The translations under genes were made by a program, and so were the position numbers. A DNA stretch of 64,000 nucleotides from Saccharopolyspora sp. NFXS83 (GTDB lineage: Bacteria > Actinomycetota > Actinomycetes > Mycobacteriales > Pseudonocardiaceae), in the NCBI RefSeq assembly GCF_026241095.1, contig NZ_JAPFGB010000032.1, forward strand, positions 1 through 64,000, given 5' to 3'. This document shows positions 27,600 to 37,153 of the stretch, piece by piece. How positions within the stretch are numbered: position 1 is the stretch's first letter; every line of letters starts with the position of its first letter. The notes beneath the pieces are model-generated. The model was given only the letters and a program-made list of their open reading frames with translations, was not told where the DNA came from and made no database searches.

Positions 27600-28610
27600 A
27601 TGACCGTCTTCACCCGACGTGCCCGCCGCGGCGGCACGGCGTTGGCCGGCCTCGCCGCCGTCGCGCTGACCGTCAGCGCCTGCGGCGGCACGGACTCCGG
27701 CCAGGCCGCTGACGACGGCCAGCTGACGGTCGTGGCCACCACGAACGTCTGGGCCTCCGTCGCACGAGCCGTCGGCGGCCCGAACGTCGAGGTCGAGTCG
27801 ATCATCGACGATCCGGCGGCGGACCCGCACTCCTACGAGAGCAGCCCGCAGGACGCGGCGAAGGTCGGCGACGCCGACCTGGTGCTGCTCAACGGCGGCG
27901 GCTACGACGAGTTCGCCGAGCAGATCCTCACCGGCACCGGCGCGGGCAAACCGACCGTCCAGGCCGTCGAGGGCGAGCACGAGCACGCGGAAGAACCCGC
28001 AGCGGGCCACGAGCACGAGCACGGGAGCGAACCCGCCGAAGCTCCCGGGCACTCCGACGAGCACGCCGGGCACGACCACTCGGTGAACGAGCACGTCTGG
28101 TACGACCTGCACGTCGTCCGCGAGACCGCCGACCGCGTCGCCGAGGAGCTCGGCAAGATCCAGCCCGAGCGGGCCCAGGAGTTCCGCGACAACGCCGCGC
28201 GGTTCGGCGAGCAGATCGGCGGCCTGGAAGGCCGGGTCGACCAGATCGCGGCCAGCGAGCGCGGCAAGAAGGTCATCGTCACCGAGCCCGTGGCGCACTA
28301 CCTCGTGGAGGCCGCCGGGCTCACCGACATCACGCCGCCGTCGTTCGTGAACTCCGTCGAAGCGGGCAACGACCCGGCCGCCGCCGCCGTCGCGGAGATC
28401 CAGAACGCGGTGAACTCCCGGCAGGCCGCAGCGGTGATCTACAACCCGCAGACCGAATCCCCGGTCACCGAATCCGTCCGCAAGAGCGCGGAGCAGAATC
28501 AGACCCCGGTCGTCGAGATGACCGAGACCCTGCCGCAGGATCAGGACTACGTGCGGTGGATGGACGGTCAGATCTCGGCGCTGCAAGCGGCGCTGGCCGG
28601 TCGCCCCTGA
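27600..28610 (+). CDS. znuA: Zinc/manganese ABC transporter substrate-binding lipoprotein
   Basis: 336 aa. A signal peptide with lipobox VSACGG (Cys near residue 28) anchors it outside the membrane. A cluster A-I metal-binding fold follows, with ligand His in DPHSYESS and ENEHVWYDLH-like NEHVWYD. A His/Glu-rich acidic loop (residues about 118-160, repeated HEHE, HDH) is typical of zinc-specific ZnuA. VTEPVAHYL and NPQTES fit the C-lobe. ATG 27600 has GAGGAG upstream. It is the first gene of znuA-znuC-znuB. Confidence 0.92.
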   Translation: MTVFTRRARRGGTALAGLAAVALTVSACGGTDSGQAADDGQLTVVATTNVWASVARAVGGPNVEVESIIDDPAADPHSYESSPQDAAKVGDADLVLLNGGGYDEFAEQILTGTGAGKPTVQAVEGEHEHAEEPAAGHEHEHGSEPAEAPGHSDEHAGHDHSVNEHVWYDLHVVRETADRVAEELGKIQPERAQEFRDNAARFGEQIGGLEGRVDQIAASERGKKVIVTEPVAHYLVEAAGLTDITPPSFVNSVEAGNDPAAAAVAEIQNAVNSRQAAAVIYNPQTESPVTESVRKSAEQNQTPVVEMTETLPQDQDYVRWMDGQISALQAALAGRP

Positions 28611-28611
28611 T

Positions 28612-28654
28612 CCGGCCCCCGGTGGGCCGCCCGAGGGCGGCCACCGGGGCCGGG
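28612..28654 (+). promoter_or_regulatory. Long intercistronic hairpin between znuA and znuC
   Basis: CCGGCCCC-c-GGTGG-g-CCGCC pairs with GGCGGCCACCGGGGCCGG, 18 bp with two single bulges and a CGAG-type loop, starting 2 bp after the znuA stop. Likely a stabiliser or attenuator giving more binding protein than transporter. Confidence 0.55.
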
Positions 28655-28707
28655 CCCGGCGCCGCGCCCCGAACGACCCGCACCCCACCACTGATCCGAG
28701 AGCCACC

Positions 28708-29565
28708 GTGGAACCCAGCACCGACACCGCAGCACCGGACCGCAGCATTCCGGCCACCTCCGGCCGCGACCCGGCGGTCCGGCTGCGCGAAGCCAGCCTC
28801 GCCTACGGTTCCCGAGTTCTGTGGGATCGGCTCGACCTGGACGTGCGCCCCGGTGAGTTCCTGGCCGTGCTGGGCCCGAACGGCTCCGGCAAGACGAGCC
28901 TGCTGCGCGTGCTGCTCGGCTTGCAGCCGCTCAGCGGTGGTGAGGTCCGCGTCGCGGGCGAACCGGTCCGGCGCGGCAGCTCCCGCATCGGGTACATCCC
29001 GCAGCAGCGCTCGGTGGACCCGACGCTGACCGTCCGCGGCAGCGACCTGGTGGGGCTCGGCCTGGACGGGCACCACTGGGGCGTGGGCTTCCGGCGGCGC
29101 AAGGAGCGCAAGCAGCGCGTCGAGCAGGCGTTGCGATCGGTGGAGGCCGCCGAGTACGCGCGGATGCCGCTCGGTCTGCTCTCCGGCGGCGAGCAGCAGC
29201 GGCTCCGGGTGGCGCAGGCGCTGGTCGGCGAGCCGGACGTGCTGCTGTGCGACGAGCCGTTGCTGTCCTTGGACATCGCGCACCAGCGCAACGTGAGCAG
29301 GCTGATCGCTCGCCAGGCCAAGGAGACCGACGCCGCGGTGCTGTTCGTGACGCACGAGATCAACCCGGTGCTGCCGCTGGTCGACCGGATCCTGTACCTG
29401 GTCGACGGCCGGTTCCGGATCGGCACCCCGGACGAGGTGATGACGTCGGCGACGCTCTCGGAGCTGTACCGCTCCGACGTCGAGGTGGCGCGGGTCGGCG
29501 GCAGGCTCGTCGTCACCGGCACCGATGAAGTCGATCACCACCACTGCGCCGGGGAGACCTCATGA
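28708..29565 (+). CDS. znuC: Zinc ABC transporter ATP-binding protein
   Basis: 285 aa. Walker A GPNGSGKTS near residue 53, Q-loop IPQQRS, signature LSGGEQQRLRVAQAL, Walker B VLLCDEPLLSLD, switch His in FVTHEINPV. The C-terminal tail ends in EVDHHHC, a short His/Cys cluster that could sense metal, though this is only suggestive. GTG 28708 lies 97 bp after znuA; the stop overlaps the znuB start (ATGA at 29562-29565). Confidence 0.9.
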   Translation: MEPSTDTAAPDRSIPATSGRDPAVRLREASLAYGSRVLWDRLDLDVRPGEFLAVLGPNGSGKTSLLRVLLGLQPLSGGEVRVAGEPVRRGSSRIGYIPQQRSVDPTLTVRGSDLVGLGLDGHHWGVGFRRRKERKQRVEQALRSVEAAEYARMPLGLLSGGEQQRLRVAQALVGEPDVLLCDEPLLSLDIAHQRNVSRLIARQAKETDAAVLFVTHEINPVLPLVDRILYLVDGRFRIGTPDEVMTSATLSELYRSDVEVARVGGRLVVTGTDEVDHHHCAGETS

Positions 29566-30446
29566 GCACCCTGACCGACGCCCTCGGCCGGTTCTTCGAC
29601 TTCGAGCTCACGGCCGACCTGCTCGGCTACCCGTTCGTGCAGCAGGCGCTGCTGGCGGCGGCGGCGCTGGGCCTGGTCTCGGGCGCGCTGGCGCCGCTGG
29701 TGGTGGCGCGGAAGATGTCGTTCGCCGTGCACGGCACCGCGGAGCTCGCGTTCACGGGCGCGGCGGCGGCGCTGCTGTTCGGCGCGAGCGTCGGGGTGGG
29801 CGCGCTCGGCGGCGCGGTGGTCGCCGCGCTGCTGCTCGGCTTCCTCGGTCAGCGCGGCGGTGAGCGGGACTCGGTGATCGGCGCGATCCTGTCGTTCGGC
29901 CTCGGCCTCGGCGTGCTGCTGCTGTGGATGAACCCGGAACGCACCGCGAACAAGTTCAGCCTGCTCATCGGCCAGATCGTCGGCGTCGACTCGGCCGACG
30001 TGGCGCTGCTGACGGGCAGCGCGGCGGTGGTGCTGGTGGTGCTCGCCGTGGTGTACCGGCCGCTGCTGTTCGCTAGCGTCGACCCCGATGTCGCGGCGGC
30101 GCGCGGGGTGCCCGCTCGGCTGCTCACCCCGCTGTTCGCGGTGCTGGTCGGGGTGGCGACCGCGCTCGGCGTGTACACGGTGGGCGCGCTGCTGGTGCTG
30201 GCGCTGATGGTGACGCCCGGTGCGGCGGCGGCGCGGATCACCGCGAGCCCGCTGCTGTCCACGGTGCTCGCGGTGGTGTTCGCCGAGGTGGCGGTGCTGG
30301 GCGGCATCGTGCTGTCGTTGGCGCCCGGTGCCCCGGTGAGCGCCTTCGTGACGATCCTGTCGTTCGTGATCTACCTGGTCTGCCGCGCCGTCGGCACCGT
30401 CCGCCTCCGCCGCGCCTCCCGCACCCCGGCACCCACCGCGGCCTGA
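29562..30446 (+). CDS. znuB: Zinc ABC transporter permease
   Basis: 294 aa, ABC-3 family with about eight transmembrane helices (LLAAAALGLVSGALAPLVVARKMSF at the start). It forms the membrane channel for ZnuAC. Translationally coupled to znuC through the ATGA overlap. Followed by a family-2 palindrome at 30476-30530 which may terminate the operon. Confidence 0.92.
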   Translation: MSTLTDALGRFFDFELTADLLGYPFVQQALLAAAALGLVSGALAPLVVARKMSFAVHGTAELAFTGAAAALLFGASVGVGALGGAVVAALLLGFLGQRGGERDSVIGAILSFGLGLGVLLLWMNPERTANKFSLLIGQIVGVDSADVALLTGSAAVVLVVLAVVYRPLLFASVDPDVAAARGVPARLLTPLFAVLVGVATALGVYTVGALLVLALMVTPGAAAARITASPLLSTVLAVVFAEVAVLGGIVLSLAPGAPVSAFVTILSFVIYLVCRAVGTVRLRRASRTPAPTAA

Positions 30447-30475
30447 GCCCCGCCCACCGCCGGGCACCGACGTTT

Positions 30476-30530
30476 CGGAGTGAACGGACCGTTCGTCCCA
30501 TCCCGTTGGACCAACGGTCCGTTCACTCCG
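30476..30530. repeat. Palindromic repeat family 2, isolated copy after znuB
   Basis: The best-formed copy: CGGAGTGAACGGACCGTT (30476-30493) and its exact complement at 30513-30530, an 18-bp stem. A GTCC/GGAC pair extends it inside the loop. It lies between convergent znuB and the SGNH gene, so it may terminate both. Confidence 0.85.
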
Positions 30531-30550
30531 CCCGGAGCAGGAGGGCGCCG

Positions 30551-31843
30551 TCAGCGCGGGTCGGCGGCGAGGATCGCACCGACCTGATCGGCCACGGCCG
30601 GGTCGAGCAGGTCGTAGCGCCCGCCGGAGACGAACCGCTCGGAGAGTTCGAAGGTCACCACGTCCCCCTCGGCGAGCAGCGCCCCCGTCTCCTGCGGTCG
30701 CTTCGCGATCTCCTCCGGGTGCACGATCGCGAGGTCGGCGAACGTCGCGGCGAGGTACGGGCTGGCGAACTGGGTGAACGAGTCGCCCACCATCCGGGTC
30801 GGCACGTCGACCATGCCCGGTTTCGGCGCCGACTCCAGACGCAGCGGCTCGTGGAAGTCGCTGGGCCGGAACCGCGTGTTGTCGGCGCCTCCGTCGGGGG
30901 CCAGCGAGTACGCCCGGATCGGCACGGTGCGGCTCTGCCCGAGCTGGTCGGGGATGTCGGCGGAGTGCGGATATTCCCTGCTCGGCAGCAGTTTCCAGCC
31001 CGCCGTGCTGCCCGGCCGCAGCCGTTCGGCGAGCTGGTAGACCATCGTGATGCCGCCTTCGTGGGTCCAGTGCGTGTCGATGTCGTGGTAGATCGCCCGC
31101 CCGTTGCGGTCGGCGGCCTCCAGCAGCGGTTCCCGCATGTCCACCGCGGCGGTCGCGGCCGGCAGCCGCCGCCAGAACTCCTGCCGGGCCTGCGACGAGC
31201 AGTCCTCGCCCGCGTAGTTCTCCGGCAGGTTCGCCGGGTACATCGTCGACTTGTCCGGCGCGATGACCAGCTGGAACTCCCGCCCGGACGCTTCGACGAC
31301 GCTGCGCCACCGCCGCAACCCCGAGATCACCTCGTCCAGGTTCCGCTTCGGCGTGCACGGGTACGCCACGTCGTGCCCGAGGTAGAGCCAGCCCGCCTTG
31401 CCCTCGATGACCTTGGGGAACACGTCCTCGTTCAGCGGCGGACGCGGCTGCTGCTGATCGCTGCCGGTGCCGACCGGCGAGCTGTGCGTCCCCGATTCCA
31501 GCCGCGCCTGCTCCCCGAACACGCCCTGGCTGATGCCGTGCACGGACCGCACCGCCTGCCCGCGGAACGGCAGGTTCTCGGCGGCCCACGGGCTCAGCCC
31601 GGTGAGGAACCCCCAGCCCTCGGTGATGCCGGGGAACTCGGCGAGCGGCCGGTTCTCCAACTGCTCGGCCCGCGCCCCGAACACCCAGGTCGTCGCGGGC
31701 GCGGTGAGGAACAGCAGCGCGCACACCAGCGCCGTGAGCTGCCGCCTGCCGTGCCGCGGCCGGTGCATCGGGTGCTCGCGCGGCAACCACGACTCGTGGA
31801 CCGCAGGTAACTCCGTGGGTTCCGTCCTGGACACGCCGCTCAC
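30551..31843 (-). CDS. AlgX/AlgJ-like SGNH O-acetyltransferase
   Basis: 430 aa. One N-terminal membrane helix (LTALVCALLFLTAPATTW, about residues 33-50) precedes an extracytoplasmic SGNH domain. IDTHWTHEGG carries the Asp-His pair and VGDSFTQFAS the nucleophilic Ser, as in AlgX/AlgJ, which acetylate secreted polysaccharides using acetyl groups passed by an MBOAT partner. That partner lies 95 bp upstream on the same strand. GTG 31843 is chosen (GGGGG upstream); another GTG follows three codons later. The polymer acetylated is unknown. Confidence 0.8.
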   Translation of the reverse strand: MSGVSRTEPTELPAVHESWLPREHPMHRPRHGRRQLTALVCALLFLTAPATTWVFGARAEQLENRPLAEFPGITEGWGFLTGLSPWAAENLPFRGQAVRSVHGISQGVFGEQARLESGTHSSPVGTGSDQQQPRPPLNEDVFPKVIEGKAGWLYLGHDVAYPCTPKRNLDEVISGLRRWRSVVEASGREFQLVIAPDKSTMYPANLPENYAGEDCSSQARQEFWRRLPAATAAVDMREPLLEAADRNGRAIYHDIDTHWTHEGGITMVYQLAERLRPGSTAGWKLLPSREYPHSADIPDQLGQSRTVPIRAYSLAPDGGADNTRFRPSDFHEPLRLESAPKPGMVDVPTRMVGDSFTQFASPYLAATFADLAIVHPEEIAKRPQETGALLAEGDVVTFELSERFVSGGRYDLLDPAVADQVGAILAADPR

Positions 31844-31938
31844 GTTAGCCGGACCCCCATCCACCCGTACCCGGTTCCACCAGGAGGTGGCCACCAGCAC
31901 TCCCTCCACGCGGCTCACGCCGAAGCGAGTGGCCGGGC

Positions 31939-33369
31939 TCAGAACTGGTAGTACAGGAACGGGCTGAACGAACCGGTGGCGACGAGCAGGCCCGAGTAGG
32001 CGAGGCCCGCGGTCATGACCCCGATGCGCAGGGCGTTGGCGGAGCGGGAGCGGACCGACTCCAGGAACGGGCCGGTGCCGGTCGACGCGGGCAGCGCCAC
32101 CACGACGAGCGCCACCAGCAGGAAGAACACCCGCTGGTTCGTCACGGAAGCGGCGACGATGTCGGTGAGCCCGGACAGGTCCGGTAGCAGCATGTGCCCG
32201 ATCATCGTGAACGCCGTGCCGACGTCCGGCGCGCGGAAGAACACCCAGCCCACGACGACCAGCAGCAGGGTCGAGACCCGCCTCCCGAGCAGCGCCCAGC
32301 GGCCCGCCGGAGCGGAGTCGTACCCGGTCGCGCGTTCGATCACCAGCAGCGCGCCGTGGAACAGGCCCCACACCAGGTACGTCCACGCGGCACCGTGCCA
32401 GAAACCGGTGAGCACGAAGATGATCGTGAGGTTCAGGTAGGTGCGTCCGGTGCCGCGGCGGTTGCCGCCGAGCGGGATGTAGACGTAGTCGCGGAACCAG
32501 CGCGACAGCGACATGTGCCAGCGCCGCCAGAACTCGGTGACCGTCACCGAGGAGTAGGGGCGGGCGAAGTTCTCCGGCAGCCGGAACCCCAGCATCCGGC
32601 CCAGCCCGATCGCCATGTCGGAGTAGCCGGAGAAGTCGAAGTACAGCTGCACCGTGTAGCCGATGGCACCGAGCCAGGCCACGGCGAAGCTCATGTCGCT
32701 CGCCGGGGTCGCGAAGCAGGCGTCGACCATGGGCGCGAGCGTGTCGGCGACGACGACCTTCTTCGTCAGCCCCCACGCGAACCGGGGGAACCCGGCGGCG
32801 ATGTCGTCGAGCCGGTGCGTGCGGGGCTGCGGCAGCTGGTCGGCGATCTCCCGGTAGCGCACGATCGGTCCGGCCACCAGCTGCGGGAACATCGCGATGT
32901 AGGTGACGAAGGCAACGGGGTCGCGCAGCGCGGGCCGCTCGCCGCGGTACACGTCCACGACGTAGGAGATGTGGTGGAACGTGTAGAAGGAGATCCCGAT
33001 CGGCAGCGCCAGTTGCAGCACCGGGAAGTCACCGCCGAACCACCGGCCCAGCGTCGCGAGCTGCTCGGTGGCGAATCCCGCGTACTTCCACACCACCAGG
33101 ATCAGCAGGTTGAAGGAGACCGCGCCGATCAGCAGCGTCCTGCGGTGCGGTCGCCGCTCCCACTCGTCGGGTTCGAGGGAGCGCCCGGCGAAGAAGTTCA
33201 CCACGATGCACGCCAGCAGCAGCAGCGTCGTGCCGCCCGCTCCGCTGGCGTAGAACACCAGGCTCGCGATCGCCACGATCGCGTTGCGCGCGGCTCGGGG
33301 TGCGACGAGCACCGCGATCAGCACTAACGGCAGGAAGTACCAGAGGAACAGCGGAGTCGAAAAGTACAT
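31939..33369 (-). CDS. MBOAT O-acyltransferase (AlgI/DltB-like)
   Basis: 476 aa, about eleven transmembrane helices. The MBOAT core is intact: VQLYFDFSGYSDMAIGLGRM, then EFWRRWHMSLSRWFRDYVYIP with one conserved His, then LTGFWHGAAW with the catalytic His. It moves acyl (acetyl) groups across the membrane for the SGNH enzyme encoded next. ATG 33369 gives the family start MYFSTPLFLWYF. The pair forms a self-contained acetylation module with no polysaccharide synthase nearby. Confidence 0.93.
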   Translation of the reverse strand: MYFSTPLFLWYFLPLVLIAVLVAPRAARNAIVAIASLVFYASGAGGTTLLLLACIVVNFFAGRSLEPDEWERRPHRRTLLIGAVSFNLLILVVWKYAGFATEQLATLGRWFGGDFPVLQLALPIGISFYTFHHISYVVDVYRGERPALRDPVAFVTYIAMFPQLVAGPIVRYREIADQLPQPRTHRLDDIAAGFPRFAWGLTKKVVVADTLAPMVDACFATPASDMSFAVAWLGAIGYTVQLYFDFSGYSDMAIGLGRMLGFRLPENFARPYSSVTVTEFWRRWHMSLSRWFRDYVYIPLGGNRRGTGRTYLNLTIIFVLTGFWHGAAWTYLVWGLFHGALLVIERATGYDSAPAGRWALLGRRVSTLLLVVVGWVFFRAPDVGTAFTMIGHMLLPDLSGLTDIVAASVTNQRVFFLLVALVVVALPASTGTGPFLESVRSRSANALRIGVMTAGLAYSGLLVATGSFSPFLYYQF

Positions 33370-33515
33370 CGGTGATGGGCCTCGCGGTGCTGGGAGGCCC
33401 TGGCCTCCCGATCGTGTCGGGTTCGGAGCCTAGCCGAGCGGTGCACCGCACTTGCCGCGAATGGTTCAGCTCGAACCGCCTACGCGGACCGGTCCGGTTT
33501 CCTACTCTGGAGTTC

Positions 33516-34382
33516 ATGACCGCTCCGCCCCCGCCGGGCTGGTACCCGGACCAAGCCGACCCGCGCTACGTGCGCTGGTGGGACGGCAGGCAGTGGACCC
33601 AGCACGTCCAGCCCGCACGGCCGCCGCAACCGCCGCGACCGGCACCGCACCCGGGCGCACGACCGGCGGGAGGCGGCCAGGGCGACGCCTCACCCATCGA
33701 ACTGGCCCTCGGTGGCACCGGGGACTCCGACTCCGTCCTCCACCAGGCGCAACAGCAGGCCGGAGTCGGCGGAACCGTGTCCGGTGGCGGCGGCACCCTG
33801 TTCAGCGAGCCCGTGCTGGTGGTCAACCAGAAGGCGAAGCTGATCGAGGTGGCCAACGAGTACGCCGTCTACGACCAGCACGGCGGGCAACTCGGCTCGG
33901 TGGTGCAGACGGGGCAGAGCGGCGCGCAGAAGGCGCTGCGGCTGTTCACCAAGCTCGACGCCCTGATGACGGTGCGGCTGGAGATCCGCGACGCCCGGGG
34001 TGCGCCGGTGCTCACCATGAACCGGCCGGCGACGATGTGGAAGTCGACCATGCACGTCCAGCGCCCAGACGGGGCCCCGGTCGGCGACATCCGGATGGAG
34101 AACGCCTTCGGGAAGCCGCGGTTCGCCTTCGAGGTCGACGGCCGGCGCATCGGCGGCATCACCGCCCAGAACCTGCGCGCCTGGGACTTCGAGGTCCTCG
34201 ACGCGCAGGACGAGCACATCGGCCAGATCAGCAAGACCTGGCAGGGCCTGGGCAAGGCCATGTTCACCACGGCCGACAACTACGTCCTGCAGCTGCACCG
34301 CCCACTACCGGACCCGCTGATCAGCCTCGTGGTCGCGGCCTCCCTCACCATCGACACCACCCTGGGCCAAGCCCAGAAGTGA
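33516..34382 (+). CDS. DUF2510 / LURP-one-related (scramblase-like) protein
   Basis: 288 aa. The N-terminus is a DUF2510 motif (PPGWYPDQADPRYVRWWDG), a short Trp-rich domain common before membrane or lipid-associated actinobacterial proteins. A Pro-rich linker (residues 33-60) follows, then a tubby-like LURP-one/scramblase fold from about 90 (LVVNQKAKLIEVANEYAVYD ... AWDFEVLD). No function is assigned for the bacterial group. ATG 33516 is supported by the DUF2510 start. Divergent from the MBOAT gene; repeat copy B lies downstream. Confidence 0.75.
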   Translation: MTAPPPPGWYPDQADPRYVRWWDGRQWTQHVQPARPPQPPRPAPHPGARPAGGGQGDASPIELALGGTGDSDSVLHQAQQQAGVGGTVSGGGGTLFSEPVLVVNQKAKLIEVANEYAVYDQHGGQLGSVVQTGQSGAQKALRLFTKLDALMTVRLEIRDARGAPVLTMNRPATMWKSTMHVQRPDGAPVGDIRMENAFGKPRFAFEVDGRRIGGITAQNLRAWDFEVLDAQDEHIGQISKTWQGLGKAMFTTADNYVLQLHRPLPDPLISLVVAASLTIDTTLGQAQK

Positions 34383-34415
34383 CCTCCTGAACCAACGTCG
34401 ACGTCACCGTCGAAT

Positions 34416-34557
34416 ATGCGCGAAGCGCATAGCCCACGTCGAAAAGCCGCTCACCCGCGGGTTCTCAGCGTCCTTCTCGTGAGGACACCTATTTCCCTCG
34501 TGGCGGAGCCACTCGGGAAAAAGATCCCGCAGCGAGAAGGACGCTGAGGTTCCGCCA
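34416..34557. repeat. Palindromic repeat family 1, copy B
   Basis: Outer arms 34464-34479 and 34533-34548 are a perfect 16-bp inverted repeat. The arm sequence differs from copy A in its middle (GTCCTT against GGCTTC) but both arms change together. The 51-nt loop (34481-34531) matches the reverse complement of the copy A loop at 48 of 51 positions, while both flanks are in the same orientation as in copy A. A small stem ATGCGC-GAA-GCGCAT (34416-34430) abuts the left flank. It sits between convergent genes. Confidence 0.88.
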
Positions 34558-34589
34558 CCCGGACACCCGAGCAGAACGACCGGGCGAGA

Positions 34590-35561
34590 TCACCGAGCAA
34601 CAGACCTCGTGCGGCGGCGGCGGGCTACTTCGGACAGCACGACCCCTGCCGCGACGGAGGCGTTGAGCGACTCCACCTGCCCGGCCATCGGGATGGACAC
34701 CGTCTGGTCGCAGGTGTCCCGCACCAGCCGGGACAGACCGCGCCCTTCCGAACCGACCACGACGACCAGCGGTCCCGTCGCCAGCTCCAGCTCGTCGGAA
34801 GTGATGTCGGAGTCGGCGTCGAGCCCCACGACCATCAGGCCCTCGGATTTGAGGTCCTTGAGCGTCCGGGTCAGGTTCACCGCCATCGCCACCGGCAGCT
34901 GCGCCGCCGTGCCCGCGCTGGTGCGCCACGCGACGGCGGTGATCCCGGCGCTGCGCCGCTGCGGAAGGATCACGCCGTGCGCGCCGAAGGCCGCGGCCGA
35001 GCGGATCACCGCGCCGAGGTTGCGCGGGTCGGTCACCCCGTCCAGCGCCACCAGCAGCGGCGGCATGCCGGAGTCCTGGGCGTGGGTGAGCACGTCCTCC
35101 GGGTGCGCGTACTTGTACGGCGGCACCTGCAGGGCGATGCCTTGGTGCAGCGCGCCGCCGGTGATCCGGTCCAGCTCGGTGCGCGGCACGTCGACCACCG
35201 AGATGCCCTTGTCGGACGCGTTGCGCACGGCGTCCTTGACCCGGTCGTCGGTGTCGATGCCCTGCGCCACGTACAGCCCGGTGGCCGGGACGCCGGCGCG
35301 GAGGCATTCGGCGACCGGGTTGCGACCGGCGACCAGTTCCGGCAGTTCACGCTGCTCGCGTTGCCTGCGGTTCTGCTGCTCGGCCTTCGCCTTGGCCGCG
35401 TCGGCCCGCTTCTTCGCGGGGTGCGGGACGCGGTCCTGGGCCTTCGGCGTCGGGCCCCTGCCTTCGAGTCCTTTTCGACGCTGGCCGCCGGAGCCCTTCA
35501 CCATGCCCTTCTTCGAGCCCGGCTTGCGGGTCGCCCCACGGCGCTTGTCGTTGCCTGCCAA
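34590..35561 (-). CDS. rlmB: 23S rRNA (guanosine-2'-O-)-methyltransferase
   Basis: 323 aa SpoU/TrmH-family enzyme. A basic N-terminal tail (residues 1-75, Lys/Arg-rich), a substrate-binding domain ([12 protein letters not shown]), then the trefoil-knot motifs: [29 protein letters not shown] and [18 protein letters not shown]. These indicate 2'-O methylation of rRNA, by homology G2251 of 23S. TTG 35561 gives the conserved MAGNDKRRG start and lies 6 bp after the cysS stop, so it is co-transcribed with cysS as in M. tuberculosis. Confidence 0.92.
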   Translation of the reverse strand: MAGNDKRRGATRKPGSKKGMVKGSGGQRRKGLEGRGPTPKAQDRVPHPAKKRADAAKAKAEQQNRRQREQRELPELVAGRNPVAECLRAGVPATGLYVAQGIDTDDRVKDAVRNASDKGISVVDVPRTELDRITGGALHQGIALQVPPYKYAHPEDVLTHAQDSGMPPLLVALDGVTDPRNLGAVIRSAAAFGAHGVILPQRRSAGITAVAWRTSAGTAAQLPVAMAVNLTRTLKDLKSEGLMVVGLDADSDITSDELELATGPLVVVVGSEGRGLSRLVRDTCDQTVSIPMAGQVESLNASVAAGVVLSEVARRRRTRSVAR

Positions 35562-35567
35562 CGTTCG

Positions 35568-36962
35568 TCACCCGTCCTTGAGTGTCCACAACGGACCGTC
35601 GGGTGTGTCCTCGACGGCGACGCCGGAAGCCAGCAGCCGGTCCCGCAGCAGGTCGGCGGTGGCGAAGTCGCGCTCCGCCCGAGCCTTCTGCCGCTGCTCC
35701 AGCAGGCCGTCCACCAGCTCTGTCAGTGCCCGGCGCGCGGCGTCGTCGGCACCTGATTCCTCGGCCCACTGCGGGGCGAGGGGGTCCAGGCCGAGCACAT
35801 CGGTCATGGTGCGCACCGAGGCCGCGGCGGTGCGCGCGGCCTGGTCGTCACCGGTGTCGAGCGCGGCGTTGCCCTCGCGGATCGTGGTGTGCACGGCCGC
35901 GAGCGCCTGCGGGGTGGACAGGTCGTCGTCCATCGCCGCCGCGAACTCGGGGCGCACCTCGCCGTGCTCCACGCCGCCGGTGCGTTGGGCGACGCGGCGC
36001 ACGAAGGATTCGATGCGCCGGTAGGTCGCCACCGCTTCCTGCAGCGCTTCCTCGGAGAACTCCAAGGTCGAGCGGTAGTGCGGGCCGACCAGGTAGTAGC
36101 GCAGCTCGCCGGCGCGGGCGCGCTGCAGCACCGCGGGAATGCTCATGGTGTTGCCGAGCGACTTCGACATCTTCTCGCCGCTCATGGTCACCCAGGCGTT
36201 GTGCAGCCAGTACCGCGCGAAGGGGTCGCCGGCGGCGTTGGACTGCGCGAGTTCGTTCTCGTGGTGCGGGAACACCAGGTCCAGGCCGCCGCCGTGGATG
36301 TCGAACTCGCCGCCCAGGTAGTAGGTGGCCATCGCCGAGCACTCCAGGTGCCAGCCGGGGCGACCGTCGCCCCACGGCGTCGGCCAGCTCGGCTCGCCGG
36401 GCTTCGCGGCTTTCCACAGCGTGAAGTCCCGCGGGTCGCGCTTGCCGCCGACCGCGGTCTCGCCCTGCTGCACTTCGTCGAGGCGCTGGCCGGACAACCT
36501 CCCGTAGGACTCGCTGAAGGAGCCGACGGAGAAGTACACGTCGCCGCCCGCGCAGTAGGCGTGGCCCTTGTCGACGAGCCGCTGGATCAGCTCCACCATC
36601 TGGCCGATGTGCCCGGTCGCGCGCGGCAGCGCCGACGGCGGGAGGCAGCCGAGCTGGTCGTAGGCCTTCTCGAAGGCGCGCTCGTGCGTGGCGGCCCACT
36701 CCCACCAGGGGCGGCCCGCCTCATCGGCCTTCTTGATGATCTTGTCGTCGATGTCCGTGACGTTGCGGACCAGCCGCACGTCGTAGCCGGTGTGCAGCAG
36801 CCAGCGGCGCAGCACGTCGAAGTTGAGCCCGCTGCGCACGTGCCCGATGTGCGGCACGCCCTGCACGGTGGCCCCACAGACGTAGATCGACGCCACTCCG
36901 TCGCAGCGCGGGTGGAATTCGCGCGTCGTGCGGGTCGCGGTGTCATGCAGGTGCAGGCTCAC
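35568..36962 (-). CDS. cysS: Cysteinyl-tRNA synthetase
   Basis: 464 aa, class I synthetase. It shows [18 protein letters not shown] (zinc Cys plus HIGH-type motif), the zinc ligands in [13 protein letters not shown], and KMSKSLGN near residue 265. GTG 36962 gives the usual start [11 protein letters not shown], preceded by CGAGG; frame upstream of it is not conserved. It charges tRNA-Cys in the cytoplasm. Confidence 0.96.
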   Translation of the reverse strand: MSLHLHDTATRTTREFHPRCDGVASIYVCGATVQGVPHIGHVRSGLNFDVLRRWLLHTGYDVRLVRNVTDIDDKIIKKADEAGRPWWEWAATHERAFEKAYDQLGCLPPSALPRATGHIGQMVELIQRLVDKGHAYCAGGDVYFSVGSFSESYGRLSGQRLDEVQQGETAVGGKRDPRDFTLWKAAKPGEPSWPTPWGDGRPGWHLECSAMATYYLGGEFDIHGGGLDLVFPHHENELAQSNAAGDPFARYWLHNAWVTMSGEKMSKSLGNTMSIPAVLQRARAGELRYYLVGPHYRSTLEFSEEALQEAVATYRRIESFVRRVAQRTGGVEHGEVRPEFAAAMDDDLSTPQALAAVHTTIREGNAALDTGDDQAARTAAASVRTMTDVLGLDPLAPQWAEESGADDAARRALTELVDGLLEQRQKARAERDFATADLLRDRLLASGVAVEDTPDGPLWTLKDG

Positions 36963-37153
36963 GCCTCGATGGTACGGGGGTACCTCGATCGTGAACCACG
37001 ACAGGGGGCTTCTCGTCAAGGCTTGGCGAGCGGCGCTCTCCCGATCGAACGGCTCATGGGGCGGGGGCCCTACGGCGCGGCGCTCGTTCCGCGTCTTGCC
37101 GGCGGCGGAGCCGCCGCCCTGGCACGACGTTCGGCCAGCGGGTCCTCAGCGGA

